Part shown: in pieces, positions 1 through 6,036 of the stretch
Layout: each line of letters opens with the position of its first letter
Position numbering within the stretch: position 1 is the first letter of the stretch
NCBI GenBank assembly: GCA_934675045.1
Contig: CAKUPI010000035.1
Location: 1-11,851 of the forward strand
DNA length: 11,851 nt
Source of the DNA: an uncultured Eubacteriales bacterium
GTDB lineage: Bacteria > Bacillota > Clostridia > Oscillospirales > Butyricicoccaceae
Reading direction: 5' to 3'
Notes under the pieces: generated by a model
What the model saw: only the letters and a program-made list of their open reading frames with translations
Databases searched by the model: none
Told to the model about the DNA's origin: nothing
Position numbers and translations under genes: made by a program

Positions 1-115
1 GAAAGTACACGTCGGCCTCATGGGCATCGTTTTCGGACCCCGGCTGCGGCATTTTAAGCCCGCACCCGGCCAGCAGCGCAAGCAGCAGCGTCAGGGCAAA
101 CAGACGTTTTTTCAT
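1..115 (-). CDS. Lipoprotein of unknown function, 5' part only
   Basis: This is the start of a gene that runs off the left edge; 38 codons are visible. The first residues are MKKRLFALTLLLALLAGCG: a basic N-terminus, a leucine-rich hydrophobic core and a lipobox (LAGC), so the product should be exported, lipid-modified on the cysteine and tethered to the outer membrane face. After the cysteine the chain becomes polar and acidic. The ATG overlaps the TGA of the upstream histidine kinase gene by four bases (ATGA), so translation is probably coupled and the protein probably belongs to the same sensory operon. In related Clostridia the gene after such a kinase is sometimes a GerMN-domain lipoprotein, but no domain is visible here and that identity is a guess. 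The export signal is clear; the function is unknown. Confidence 0.8.
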   Translation of the reverse strand, partial: MKKRLFALTLLLALLAGCGLKMPQPGSENDAHEADVYF

Positions 116-1554
116 TGTCCGGCGTCCCCCTTCTGGCAGGAGACAAAGCGGATGGAAAACTCGCTTCCCTTGCCGTATTCGCTGCGCACGTCGATACGCC
201 CGCCCAGATTCTTGACCCATTCCGCCGCGATGGCCAGCCCGAGGCCCGTGCCGCCCGTAGTGCGCGAGCGCGTTTTGTCCACGCGGTAAAAACGCTGGAA
301 AATGTACTGGAGCTGGTCCTGCGGAATGCCGATGCCGGTGTCCCTGACGCTCAGCACGGTGACGGCCTCGTCGTTGCCGATGTCGACGACGACGCTCCCC
401 CCCTGCCGGTTGTACTTGACGGCATTTTCCATCAGATTGAAGATGATCTGATACAGCCCGTCGGGGTCGGCGAGGATGAAATGCTCCCCCTCGCTGTGCA
501 CCTCGATGCGCACCCCGTACTGCTCGGCGCTGCCGCGCAGCAGCTCGGCGCACCGGCGCACCGTCGCGCCGACCTCGCAGGCCACGGGCCGGGCCGGCGG
601 AAGGGCGTCGAGCCGCGTCAGGTTGAGCAGGCTTTCGGTGATGCGCGTCAGGCGCTCGATCTCCTCGTTGATGTCGGTCAAAAACTCGCGGATGTCCTCG
701 CGGCTGATGCTTTTCGTCTGCAAAATGGAATCGGACAGCAGCCGTATCGACGCCAGCGGCGTTTTAAGCTCGTGGCTGGCATCCGAAACAAACTGGCGGC
801 GCAGCTCTTCGTTTTTGCAGATCTGCTCGGTCAGGACGTTAAACTCATCGCCGATGGCCGACAGCTCGTCCTCGCCGTTCATTTCGATTTTGTAGCTGTA
901 TTCCCCCTGCCCGACCCGCTTGACGCCGCGCAGCAGCAGCCCGAGCCGGTGGCTGAAGGAAACGGTAAAGGCCACGATGCCGAGCGTGCACACCGCCGAC
1001 AAAACCATGGACAAATGCCGCAGATCGCGGCGCGTCTGGCGCAAAAGCGCCGCCTGCTCGGTGTCGTAGTCGTAAAAATACACCGCGCCCATCGGCCTGT
1101 CCGATCGCATGACGGGCACGGCGGCATAGGTTTCAAAGGCCGTTTCGCTGTATTTGCAGCGGAAAATGTCCTGACCGGAAAGGGCGCCGACAATTTCGGA
1201 AAAAATGGCCAGACGCCCCACCACGCCCGCCGTCTGCGTGCTGTCGTAAATGACGACCCCGCCGTCATCTGTCACCAGAACGCGGCGCTCGCGCATGACC
1301 TCGAGCAGCCGGACGGCGTTGTAAACGCCGTCCTCGGTCAGCTCGCTGAAATCCTCCAGCGCCGCCCCGAGCGTCAGCGCCGCCGACAGCATTTCGCTTT
1401 CCTTGGCGGCGATGATCTGCTCGCGCATCAGCTGGACCGGGTAATAGTTGATGATGACGAGCGTGACGGCCAGCAGCACGGCAAAAGCCGCGCTGATTTG
1501 AAAGCGCAGGCTTCTGAAGTGACGCCCGAAGGTGGCGCGGCGGCTGTTATCCAT
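112..1554 (-). CDS. Two-component sensor histidine kinase (PhoR/WalK type)
   Basis: Membrane histidine kinase of 480 residues that would autophosphorylate and pass phosphate to the response regulator encoded just upstream. In order: TM1 about 21-38, an extracytoplasmic sensor region about 39-180 (alpha/beta, possibly PAS/Cache-like), TM2 about 181-200, a HAMP linker about 200-250, and a HisKA domain with the H box SHELKTP (H261). The ATPase domain has N box NLMENAVKYN (from 373), G1 DTGIGI (405-410), F box FQRFYRVD and G2 GTGLGL (435-440). All catalytic boxes look intact. The chosen ATG (1554) overlaps the last eight bases of the regulator gene, which fits translational coupling. A GTG ten codons upstream lies deeper in the regulator gene and is less likely. 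The stimulus cannot be read from the sequence. The family is certain; orthology to PhoR, ResE or WalK is not. Confidence 0.95.
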   Translation of the reverse strand: MDNSRRATFGRHFRSLRFQISAAFAVLLAVTLVIINYYPVQLMREQIIAAKESEMLSAALTLGAALEDFSELTEDGVYNAVRLLEVMRERRVLVTDDGGVVIYDSTQTAGVVGRLAIFSEIVGALSGQDIFRCKYSETAFETYAAVPVMRSDRPMGAVYFYDYDTEQAALLRQTRRDLRHLSMVLSAVCTLGIVAFTVSFSHRLGLLLRGVKRVGQGEYSYKIEMNGEDELSAIGDEFNVLTEQICKNEELRRQFVSDASHELKTPLASIRLLSDSILQTKSISREDIREFLTDINEEIERLTRITESLLNLTRLDALPPARPVACEVGATVRRCAELLRGSAEQYGVRIEVHSEGEHFILADPDGLYQIIFNLMENAVKYNRQGGSVVVDIGNDEAVTVLSVRDTGIGIPQDQLQYIFQRFYRVDKTRSRTTGGTGLGLAIAAEWVKNLGGRIDVRSEYGKGSEFSIRFVSCQKGDAGQ

Positions 1555-2242
1555 TCTTTTCGACGCGGAAATAATACCCCACACCCCACTTGGTCAGAAT
1601 GTACCGGGGGTTGGCGTCGTCCTCCTCCAGCTTTTCGCGCAGGCGGCGGATGTGCACGTCGACGGTGCGGATATCGCCCGGATAATCGTAGCCCCACACG
1701 CTGTTGAGCAGCGTTTCGCGGCTGAAAACCCGCCCCTGATTGCGCACCAGCATGGCCAGCAGGTCAAACTCCTTGGCCGTCAAATCAACGTCGTCGCGGC
1801 CGTCTACGGTGACCGTGCGCTGCATCATGTCAATGGTCATGGGCCCCGCCCGCAGGCTTTCCTCGGCCGCCGAGGCGCCGCTCTGCCCCACCCTGCGCAG
1901 AATGACGCGGATGCGTGCCTTGAGTTCGAGAATGTCAAAGGGCTTTGTGACATAGTCGTCGGCGCCGTACTCAAACCCGATCAGCTTGTCGCTGCCCTCG
2001 CTTTTGGCCGTCAGCATGATGATGGGCACGTTGGACGATTCGCGGATTTTCCGGCAGACGGTCAGGCCGTCGAGCACGGGCAGCATCAGATCTAAAATGA
2101 CCAGATCGTAGCTGTTTTCGTGAAACATGCTCAGCGCCGCGGCGCCGTCATAAACGCCGTCAACGGTATAGCCCTCATTTTCCAGATTGAACTTGATTCC
2201 CTTGACGAGCAGCTTCTCGTCGTCCACCACAAGGATTCGCAT
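1547..2242 (-). CDS. OmpR-family response regulator (WalR/PhoP/ResD-like)
   Basis: A 231-residue DNA-binding response regulator. The receiver domain spans 1-117, with acidic pocket D7/D8, phosphoacceptor D51 (LVILDLMLP), T78 and K100 (YVTKPF). A linker leads to an OmpR-type winged helix at about 131-229 ending in a typical TVDVHIRRLREKLE recognition region and a GVGYYF wing. Phosphorylation by the kinase encoded directly downstream should control binding to direct-repeat promoter sites. The start is set by an excellent Shine-Dalgarno, GGGGAGGT, about six bases before the ATG; this site lies inside the final codons of the comEA-like gene three bases away. The stop overlaps the kinase start. 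The C-terminal sequence most resembles WalR/ResD-type regulators, but the usual walHIJ neighbours are absent, so no gene symbol is given. Confidence 0.95.
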   Translation of the reverse strand: MRILVVDDEKLLVKGIKFNLENEGYTVDGVYDGAAALSMFHENSYDLVILDLMLPVLDGLTVCRKIRESSNVPIIMLTAKSEGSDKLIGFEYGADDYVTKPFDILELKARIRVILRRVGQSGASAAEESLRAGPMTIDMMQRTVTVDGRDDVDLTAKEFDLLAMLVRNQGRVFSRETLLNSVWGYDYPGDIRTVDVHIRRLREKLEEDDANPRYILTKWGVGYYFRVEKNG

Positions 2243-2245
2243 ACT

Positions 2246-2617
2246 TTACCTCCCCGCACAGATATACTGTTTGATGTTTTCATAGGTCCCCGGCCCAATG
2301 CCTCTGACCGCCATCAGCTCTTCCTCCGAGGCAAAGGGCCCGTTTTCTTCCCGGTAGGCGATGATCTTCCCGGCCGTTTTTTCTCCGATGCCGGGCAGGC
2401 GGCACAGCGCCTCCGCGTCCGCCGCGTTGATGTCAACAAGGCCGAACTCCAGCGCCTTTTCGCCCTGCGGAGCGTCCGCCGCCGCAAGCGCCGGCATGGC
2501 GACGGGGGGCCGTCCGCCCCGCACCACGGCCCCGCTTCCGAACACCGACAGCCTGCCCAGCCCGAACCCGAGCAGGCAGCACAGCACGGCCAGCCCGGCC
2601 GCCGCTCTGGCGCGCAT
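2246..2617 (-). CDS. comEA: ComEA-like helix-hairpin-helix DNA-binding protein
   Basis: A small membrane-anchored protein of 123 residues. Residues about 5-25 form a hydrophobic anchor, followed by a Gly/Ala/Pro-rich linker to about 55. Residues 57-123 form a tandem helix-hairpin-helix domain with the motifs VDINAADAEALCRLPGIGEKTA and AVRGIGPGTYENIKQYI in outline, typical of ComEA, the double-stranded DNA receptor for natural transformation. The SLBB domain found in longer Gram-positive ComEA proteins is missing, so this is the short form. Start: ATG with the Shine-Dalgarno GGAGGTG at good spacing. It is the first gene of an operon with a response regulator three bases downstream, instead of the usual comEC partner. 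A role in DNA uptake is therefore plausible but unproven; other extracytoplasmic DNA binding is possible. Confidence 0.85.
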   Translation of the reverse strand: MRARAAAGLAVLCCLLGFGLGRLSVFGSGAVVRGGRPPVAMPALAAADAPQGEKALEFGLVDINAADAEALCRLPGIGEKTAGKIIAYREENGPFASEEELMAVRGIGPGTYENIKQYICAGR

Positions 2618-2687
2618 CGCAGCACCTCCGTTTGACTCCCGTCCGGCGGCGAAAAACGATTATTTTTCTTAAGGCCGGCCGCAGGCG

Positions 2688-2716
2688 TTGAAAACCCGCA
2701 CGATTTCTGGTAAACT
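2688..2716 (+). promoter_or_regulatory. Sigma-A promoter for the carboxypeptidase gene
   Basis: On the plus strand: -35 TTGAAA (2688-2693), an exact 17-base spacer and -10 TAAACT (2711-2716). Predicted start is near 2723, giving a leader of about 110 bases before dac. This promoter lies on the far side of the comEA promoter, so the two point toward each other and their first ~20 transcribed bases overlap. Predicted from sequence only. Confidence 0.55.
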
Positions 2717-2750
2717 GATAAAAAGCCGGTCTGCCGCGGACATTTTATTT

Positions 2751-2780
2751 ATTATAACAAACAATGTCCCTTTCGTGCAA
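2751..2780 (-). promoter_or_regulatory. Sigma-A promoter for the comEA two-component operon
   Basis: On the minus strand: -35 TTGCAC (2780-2775), an 18-base spacer and a perfect -10 TATAAT (2756-2751). Predicted transcription start is near 2744, leaving a leader of about 127 bases before the comEA-like ATG. It is the only strong promoter seen upstream of this operon. Predicted from sequence only. Confidence 0.7.
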
Positions 2781-2832
2781 CTTTTCTTGCGCCGGAACCC
2801 AATTTTTATTGCAAGTTTTACAGTAAAGGAGA

Positions 2833-4161
2833 GTGCTCAGTCTGAACATTTCAAAAAAAGTCCTTTGCCTGGCCCTTGTCTTTGCGGCTCTCCTGATGCC
2901 CGCATACGCCGCGGCCCCGCCCGTCATCAACGCCAAGGGTGCCATTTTGTACGAGGTCAAGACCGGCGAGGTGCTCTTTGAGCAAAACGCCGACCAAAGG
3001 CTTTTCCCGGCCAGCACCACCAAGCTGATGACGGCCGTCGTCGCGCTGGAAAAGGGCAACCCCGCCGACATGGTCACCGTCTCGCCGCAGGCGCTTCAGG
3101 GCCTGCCCGAGCGCGGCAGCAGCGTCTTTCTGATCGCGGGCGAGCAAATGCCCTTTTCCGACCTGATCCGCTACCTGCTCGTCGCCTCGGGCAACGACGC
3201 CGCCAACGCGCTGGCCGAGCATGTCGGCGGGTCTGTTGAGGGCTTTGTCGACATGATGAACGCCACGGCGGCCTCGCTCGGCTGCACCGGCACCCACTTT
3301 GCCAACCCGCACGGCCTGCACGAAGAGGACCATTACACCACAGCGCGGGACCTGCTGCTGATAGCGCGGCACGCCATGGAAAACCCCACCATTGCCGAAA
3401 TTGTCGCCACGCCGCAGATCAAGCTGCCCCCCACCAACAAGCACGCCAAGGAAACGACGCTGACGACGACCAACCACCTGATTACCAAAATCCGGCAGAG
3501 CGCCTATTACTACGAGTCGGCCATCGGCGTCAAGACCGGCTTTACCACCCCTGCCGGCTACTGCCTGATCGCCGCCGCCCGCAACGACGACTTGACCTAT
3601 CTGAGCGTCGTGCTCGGCGCTTCCAAGGCCGAGGACGGCACGCTCGGCAGCTTTACCGAAAGCATCAAGCTGCTCGATTACGCCAAAGACAACTTCTCCA
3701 TTCAGCTGCTGGTGCAGGGCAGCGACCCCATCACCGAGGTTCCGCTCCGGCTGGCGACCGACCGCGACACGCTGGTCCTGACCCCCGAGGGCAGCCTTTC
3801 CGCCCTGCTTCCCGCCGATTTTGACAAAAGCCTGGTCACCGTCGATTTCACCGTCGACGAGGACATCTGCGCCCCCGTCACCAAGGGGCAGCCGCTCGGC
3901 AAGGCCACCTTCAGCTACAACGGCAAGGCCTACGGCACCCTGAACCTCGTCTCCTCCGCCGACGTCGAGCGCTCCAAAACCCTGTATGTCGTCGACCGCA
4001 TCACCTCGTTTTTCAGCAGCACGGCCTTCCGCATAGCCGTCGGCGCGGTGCTGGCTCTCCTCGTCATTTTTGCCGTGTGGCTCTTTGTCATGCGCGCCCG
4101 CAACAAGCGCCGGCGCCGCCGTCTGCGCAGCAGCAGCCGCGGCGGCCGCTACCGCCGCTGA
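2833..4161 (+). CDS. D-alanyl-D-alanine carboxypeptidase (S11, DacB/DacF-like PBP)
   Basis: Low-molecular-weight penicillin-binding protein that removes the terminal D-alanine from peptidoglycan pentapeptides outside the membrane. Numbered from the GTG: signal peptide about 8-26 with cleavage after AYA, then the three active-site motifs S61-T-T-K64, S119-G-N121 and K234-T-G236, all intact. A beta-rich PBP5-type C-terminal domain follows (about 295-385). A transmembrane helix (about 398-420) and an arginine-rich cytoplasmic tail replace the amphipathic anchor of PBP5. The start is ambiguous: the GTG at 2833 sits one base after the Shine-Dalgarno AAAGGAG (2825-2831), which is too close. An in-frame CTG at 2842 has about ten bases of spacing and would give MNISKK. 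Transcribed alone, ending at the terminator shared with rpiB. The family is certain; the paralogue (dacB or dacF) is not. Confidence 0.95.
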   Translation: MLSLNISKKVLCLALVFAALLMPAYAAAPPVINAKGAILYEVKTGEVLFEQNADQRLFPASTTKLMTAVVALEKGNPADMVTVSPQALQGLPERGSSVFLIAGEQMPFSDLIRYLLVASGNDAANALAEHVGGSVEGFVDMMNATAASLGCTGTHFANPHGLHEEDHYTTARDLLLIARHAMENPTIAEIVATPQIKLPPTNKHAKETTLTTTNHLITKIRQSAYYYESAIGVKTGFTTPAGYCLIAAARNDDLTYLSVVLGASKAEDGTLGSFTESIKLLDYAKDNFSIQLLVQGSDPITEVPLRLATDRDTLVLTPEGSLSALLPADFDKSLVTVDFTVDEDICAPVTKGQPLGKATFSYNGKAYGTLNLVSSADVERSKTLYVVDRITSFFSSTAFRIAVGAVLALLVIFAVWLFVMRARNKRRRRRLRSSSRGGRYRR

Positions 4162-4207
4162 GCGGCCTTTCCTTCCGGCCCGCACAAAGCGGCTTGCCCG
4201 TCAAAAA

Positions 4208-4250
4208 ACAGGCGGCAGAGGTCAAAGCCTCTGCCGCCTGTGTTGTTTTT
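4208..4250. terminator. Bidirectional intrinsic terminator, dac / rpiB
   Basis: A perfect 14-bp stem (4208-4221 pairs with 4228-4241) encloses a six-base loop and is followed by TGTTGTTTTT on the plus strand. Six A residues (4203-4208) on the other side give a U-tract for minus-strand transcripts. It lies between the convergent dac and rpiB genes and should end both. Confidence 0.92.
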
Positions 4251-4261
4251 CCAGCCGGTGT

Positions 4262-4699
4262 TTACTTTTCCAGCGCCATCATCATCTCAACGCGGGTCTG
4301 ATGACGGCCGCCCTCAAACTCCGTATCGACAAACAGGTCGGCCAGCATGGCCGCCAGCCCGGGGCCGACGGTGCGCTCGCCCAGACAGAGCACGTTGGCG
4401 TCGTTGTGCATACGGGTGGCCTTTGCGGTAAAGCAGTCGGACACGGCGGCGGCGCGGATTCCGTGTACCTTGTTGGCCGCCATCGACATGCCGATGCCGG
4501 TGCCGCACACCAGAATGCCGCGCTCGTTCTCCCCCGCGGCGACGCTGCGCGCCACTTTTTCGGCGATGACGGGGTAATGGCACGAGCTTTTGTCAAAGGT
4601 GCCGAAGTCCTGCACGGCAAAGCCGCGCTCCTCAAGGTGCTTTTTCAGGGTTTCCTTCAAATCAAAGCCGGCGTGGTCGCTTCCCATGGCAATTTTCAT
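4262..4699 (-). CDS. rpiB: Ribose-5-phosphate isomerase B
   Basis: Cytoplasmic 145-residue isomerase interconverting ribose 5-phosphate and ribulose 5-phosphate in the non-oxidative pentose phosphate pathway; some relatives act on allose or galactose phosphates. Hallmarks of the RpiB/LacAB family are all present: SDHAGF near the N-terminus (D8, H9), the catalytic cysteine in LVCGTGIGMSMAANK (C65), the MHNDANVL motif (H98, N99) and a C-terminal EGGRHQTRVE segment. The length matches the family (about 145-150). The ATG has the Shine-Dalgarno AGGAG eight bases upstream and overlaps the tsaB stop by four bases (ATGA). It is the last gene of the tsaE-tsaB-rpiB unit. C65 favours RpiB over LacA/LacB subunits, and no second isomerase subunit is present. 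Confidence 0.95.
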   Translation of the reverse strand: MKIAMGSDHAGFDLKETLKKHLEERGFAVQDFGTFDKSSCHYPVIAEKVARSVAAGENERGILVCGTGIGMSMAANKVHGIRAAAVSDCFTAKATRMHNDANVLCLGERTVGPGLAAMLADLFVDTEFEGGRHQTRVEMMMALEK

Positions 4700-5379
4700 T
4701 GGTCTTTCTCCTCTTTTTGTTGTTTCATTCTCTCGGCCTGCGTCGGACGCAGGTACGACGGCCTGACGTCGTGGCAGCTGACCGTCTCTCCGCGTCTTGC
4801 CTTCCCGGCGGCGCACAGCGCGGCCGACGACGCGCTCTGTTCGGCTCCGACTGCCTGCTGCGGCAGGCCGAGCGCCGCTTGCAGCTCGCGCGCGCCGCTT
4901 CCGCAAAGACGCGCCTCCCCCCGGGCCAGCAGGGCGGCTATCTGCGCCTCGCTCAGCACGCCGTCGTCGGTCAGGCGCCTGATCTCCCCGCCCTTTTGCT
5001 CGAAGCGGGCGGCAAAGTACTCGCCGGGCCGCGCCCTGACAACGGCCAGCTTTTCGCCCTCCCGCGCACGGTCGGCCCATGCGGCCGACTCCAGCGTTGA
5101 AACGGCGGCGCACGGCTTGTCCTGCCCGAAGGCAAAGCCCTTGACGGCGGCGACGCCGATGCGGATGCCGGTGTAGGAGCCGGGCCCGCAGGTCGCGGCG
5201 AACAGGTCGACATCGCCGAGCGCAAGGCCCTGCCCGCGCAGCATTTCCTCGCACACGGGCAGGATGGTGCGGCTGTGATCCATCATGGAATCGCGCTCGC
5301 AGTGCGCCACCACGCAGCCGTCGCGGCACAGCGCCGCCGAGGCGACGCGCCCGGTTGTGTCGAGCGCCAAAATCAGCAT
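4696..5379 (-). CDS. tsaB: tRNA t6A biosynthesis protein TsaB
   Basis: A 227-residue member of the ASKHA (actin-like ATPase) fold that, with TsaD and TsaE, transfers threonylcarbamoyl to A37 of ANN-decoding tRNAs in the cytoplasm. TsaB is the scaffold that dimerises with TsaD. Seen: the N-terminal LILALDTTG strand-loop, the HSRTILP segment, and the diagnostic CGPGSYTGIRIG with VAAVKGFAFG. The C-terminal third is weakly conserved, as is usual. The chosen ATG has a GGGGGTGG Shine-Dalgarno and overlaps the end of tsaE by seven bases; 24 extra upstream codons in the same frame lie inside tsaE and are not used. No tsaD is in the window, so the partner must be encoded elsewhere. Confidence 0.95.
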   Translation of the reverse strand: MLILALDTTGRVASAALCRDGCVVAHCERDSMMDHSRTILPVCEEMLRGQGLALGDVDLFAATCGPGSYTGIRIGVAAVKGFAFGQDKPCAAVSTLESAAWADRAREGEKLAVVRARPGEYFAARFEQKGGEIRRLTDDGVLSEAQIAALLARGEARLCGSGARELQAALGLPQQAVGAEQSASSAALCAAGKARRGETVSCHDVRPSYLRPTQAERMKQQKEEKDQ

Positions 5380-5810
5380 GCTTCCACCCCCTCGGGCCAG
5401 CGCAGCGTGATTTTCCGCTGCTCCTCCCCGGTTTTTTCGATTTCCACCCACAGGGTCTCAGGCGGGAACATCTCGGGCGCGACGGTGCTCCATTCGGCGA
5501 CGCACAGCGCGCCCGACGCGAGGTAATCCTCCCAGCCGATTTCCCACAAGGCATCCCCCCCGCTCAGGCGGTACAGGTCAAAATGGCAGATTTTCCGGCT
5601 GCCGCGGTATTCGTTGACAATGGCATAGGTCGGACTGGTCACGGCGTCGGCGCTGCCGAGCCGGCGGGCCAGCCCGCGCACCAGCGCCGTTTTCCCGGCG
5701 CCCAAATCGCCCGCCAGCGCAATGGCCGCAAGCTTTTCCGAACGGCGCGCAATGGCCTCGCCCAGCGCTTCGGTTTCCTTTTCGTTGTTGGTCACGCAGG
5801 TCTGCGTCAC
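5373..5810 (-). CDS. tsaE: tRNA t6A biosynthesis ATPase TsaE
   Basis: A 145-residue P-loop ATPase required for turnover of the TsaBD complex in t6A synthesis. Seen: Walker A GDLGAGKT (34-41), the TSPTYAIVNEY switch segment, a Walker B-like HFDLYRL, and the late AEW motif of the family. The start is taken as GTG at 5810, behind the weak G-rich Shine-Dalgarno CGGGGGGCG. It lies about 25 bases after the predicted transcription start, so the much longer in-frame extension upstream to 6047 cannot be part of this protein; that extension crosses the promoters. First gene of tsaE-tsaB-rpiB. Confidence 0.93.
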   Translation of the reverse strand: MTQTCVTNNEKETEALGEAIARRSEKLAAIALAGDLGAGKTALVRGLARRLGSADAVTSPTYAIVNEYRGSRKICHFDLYRLSGGDALWEIGWEDYLASGALCVAEWSTVAPEMFPPETLWVEIEKTGEEQRKITLRWPEGVEAC

Positions 5811-5841
5811 GTTTTCGCCCCCCGGCTTGTGTTTCCCACAT

Positions 5842-5869
5842 ATTATACCACAAAGAAACGGCCGCACAA
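5842..5869 (-). promoter_or_regulatory. Extended -10 promoter for tsaE-tsaB-rpiB
   Basis: On the minus strand: TGG followed directly by TATAAT (5847-5842), an extended -10 of the TGn form, with a weak -35 TTGTGC 16 bases upstream (5869-5864). Predicted start is near 5835, 25 bases before the tsaE GTG. Predicted from sequence only. Confidence 0.65.
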
Positions 5870-5892
5870 AGCCTTTTTCCCGTTTTGACCGT

Positions 5893-5920
5893 TTGAATCG
5901 GCCCGAAAAAATGGTATAAT
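5893..5920 (+). promoter_or_regulatory. Extended -10 promoter for the SEDS gene
   Basis: On the plus strand: -35 TTGAAT (5893-5898), a 16-base spacer ending in TGG, and -10 TATAAT (5915-5920). Predicted start is near 5927. The leader of about 110 bases is very GC-rich and can form competing hairpins (5930-5973). This promoter points away from the tsaE promoter. Confidence 0.7.
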
Positions 5921-6036
5921 AAGCGCACCGGCGCTTGCGCCCGGCTTTGCCGGCGCCCCGCATGGCGCGCCGGGCCGGCTTATGCTGTACTGGAACCGCG
6001 CGGCACCCGCCCGCCCCGCTTTTGAAAGGATGTTTT

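Noticed and set aside
115..1707. Long plus-strand open frame opposite the histidine kinase
   Set aside because: It is antisense to a gene with every kinase box intact; its composition follows the GC-rich codon pattern of the other strand, and it has no Shine-Dalgarno or recognisable domain.
2851..4185. Long minus-strand open frame opposite the carboxypeptidase
   Set aside because: Low-complexity Gly/Ala/Arg/Val sequence, a shadow of the dac gene with no ribosome site.
4070..5176. Plus-strand open frame crossing the dac end, the terminator and the rpiB/tsaB genes
   Set aside because: It reads through a strong terminator and lies antisense to well-identified genes.
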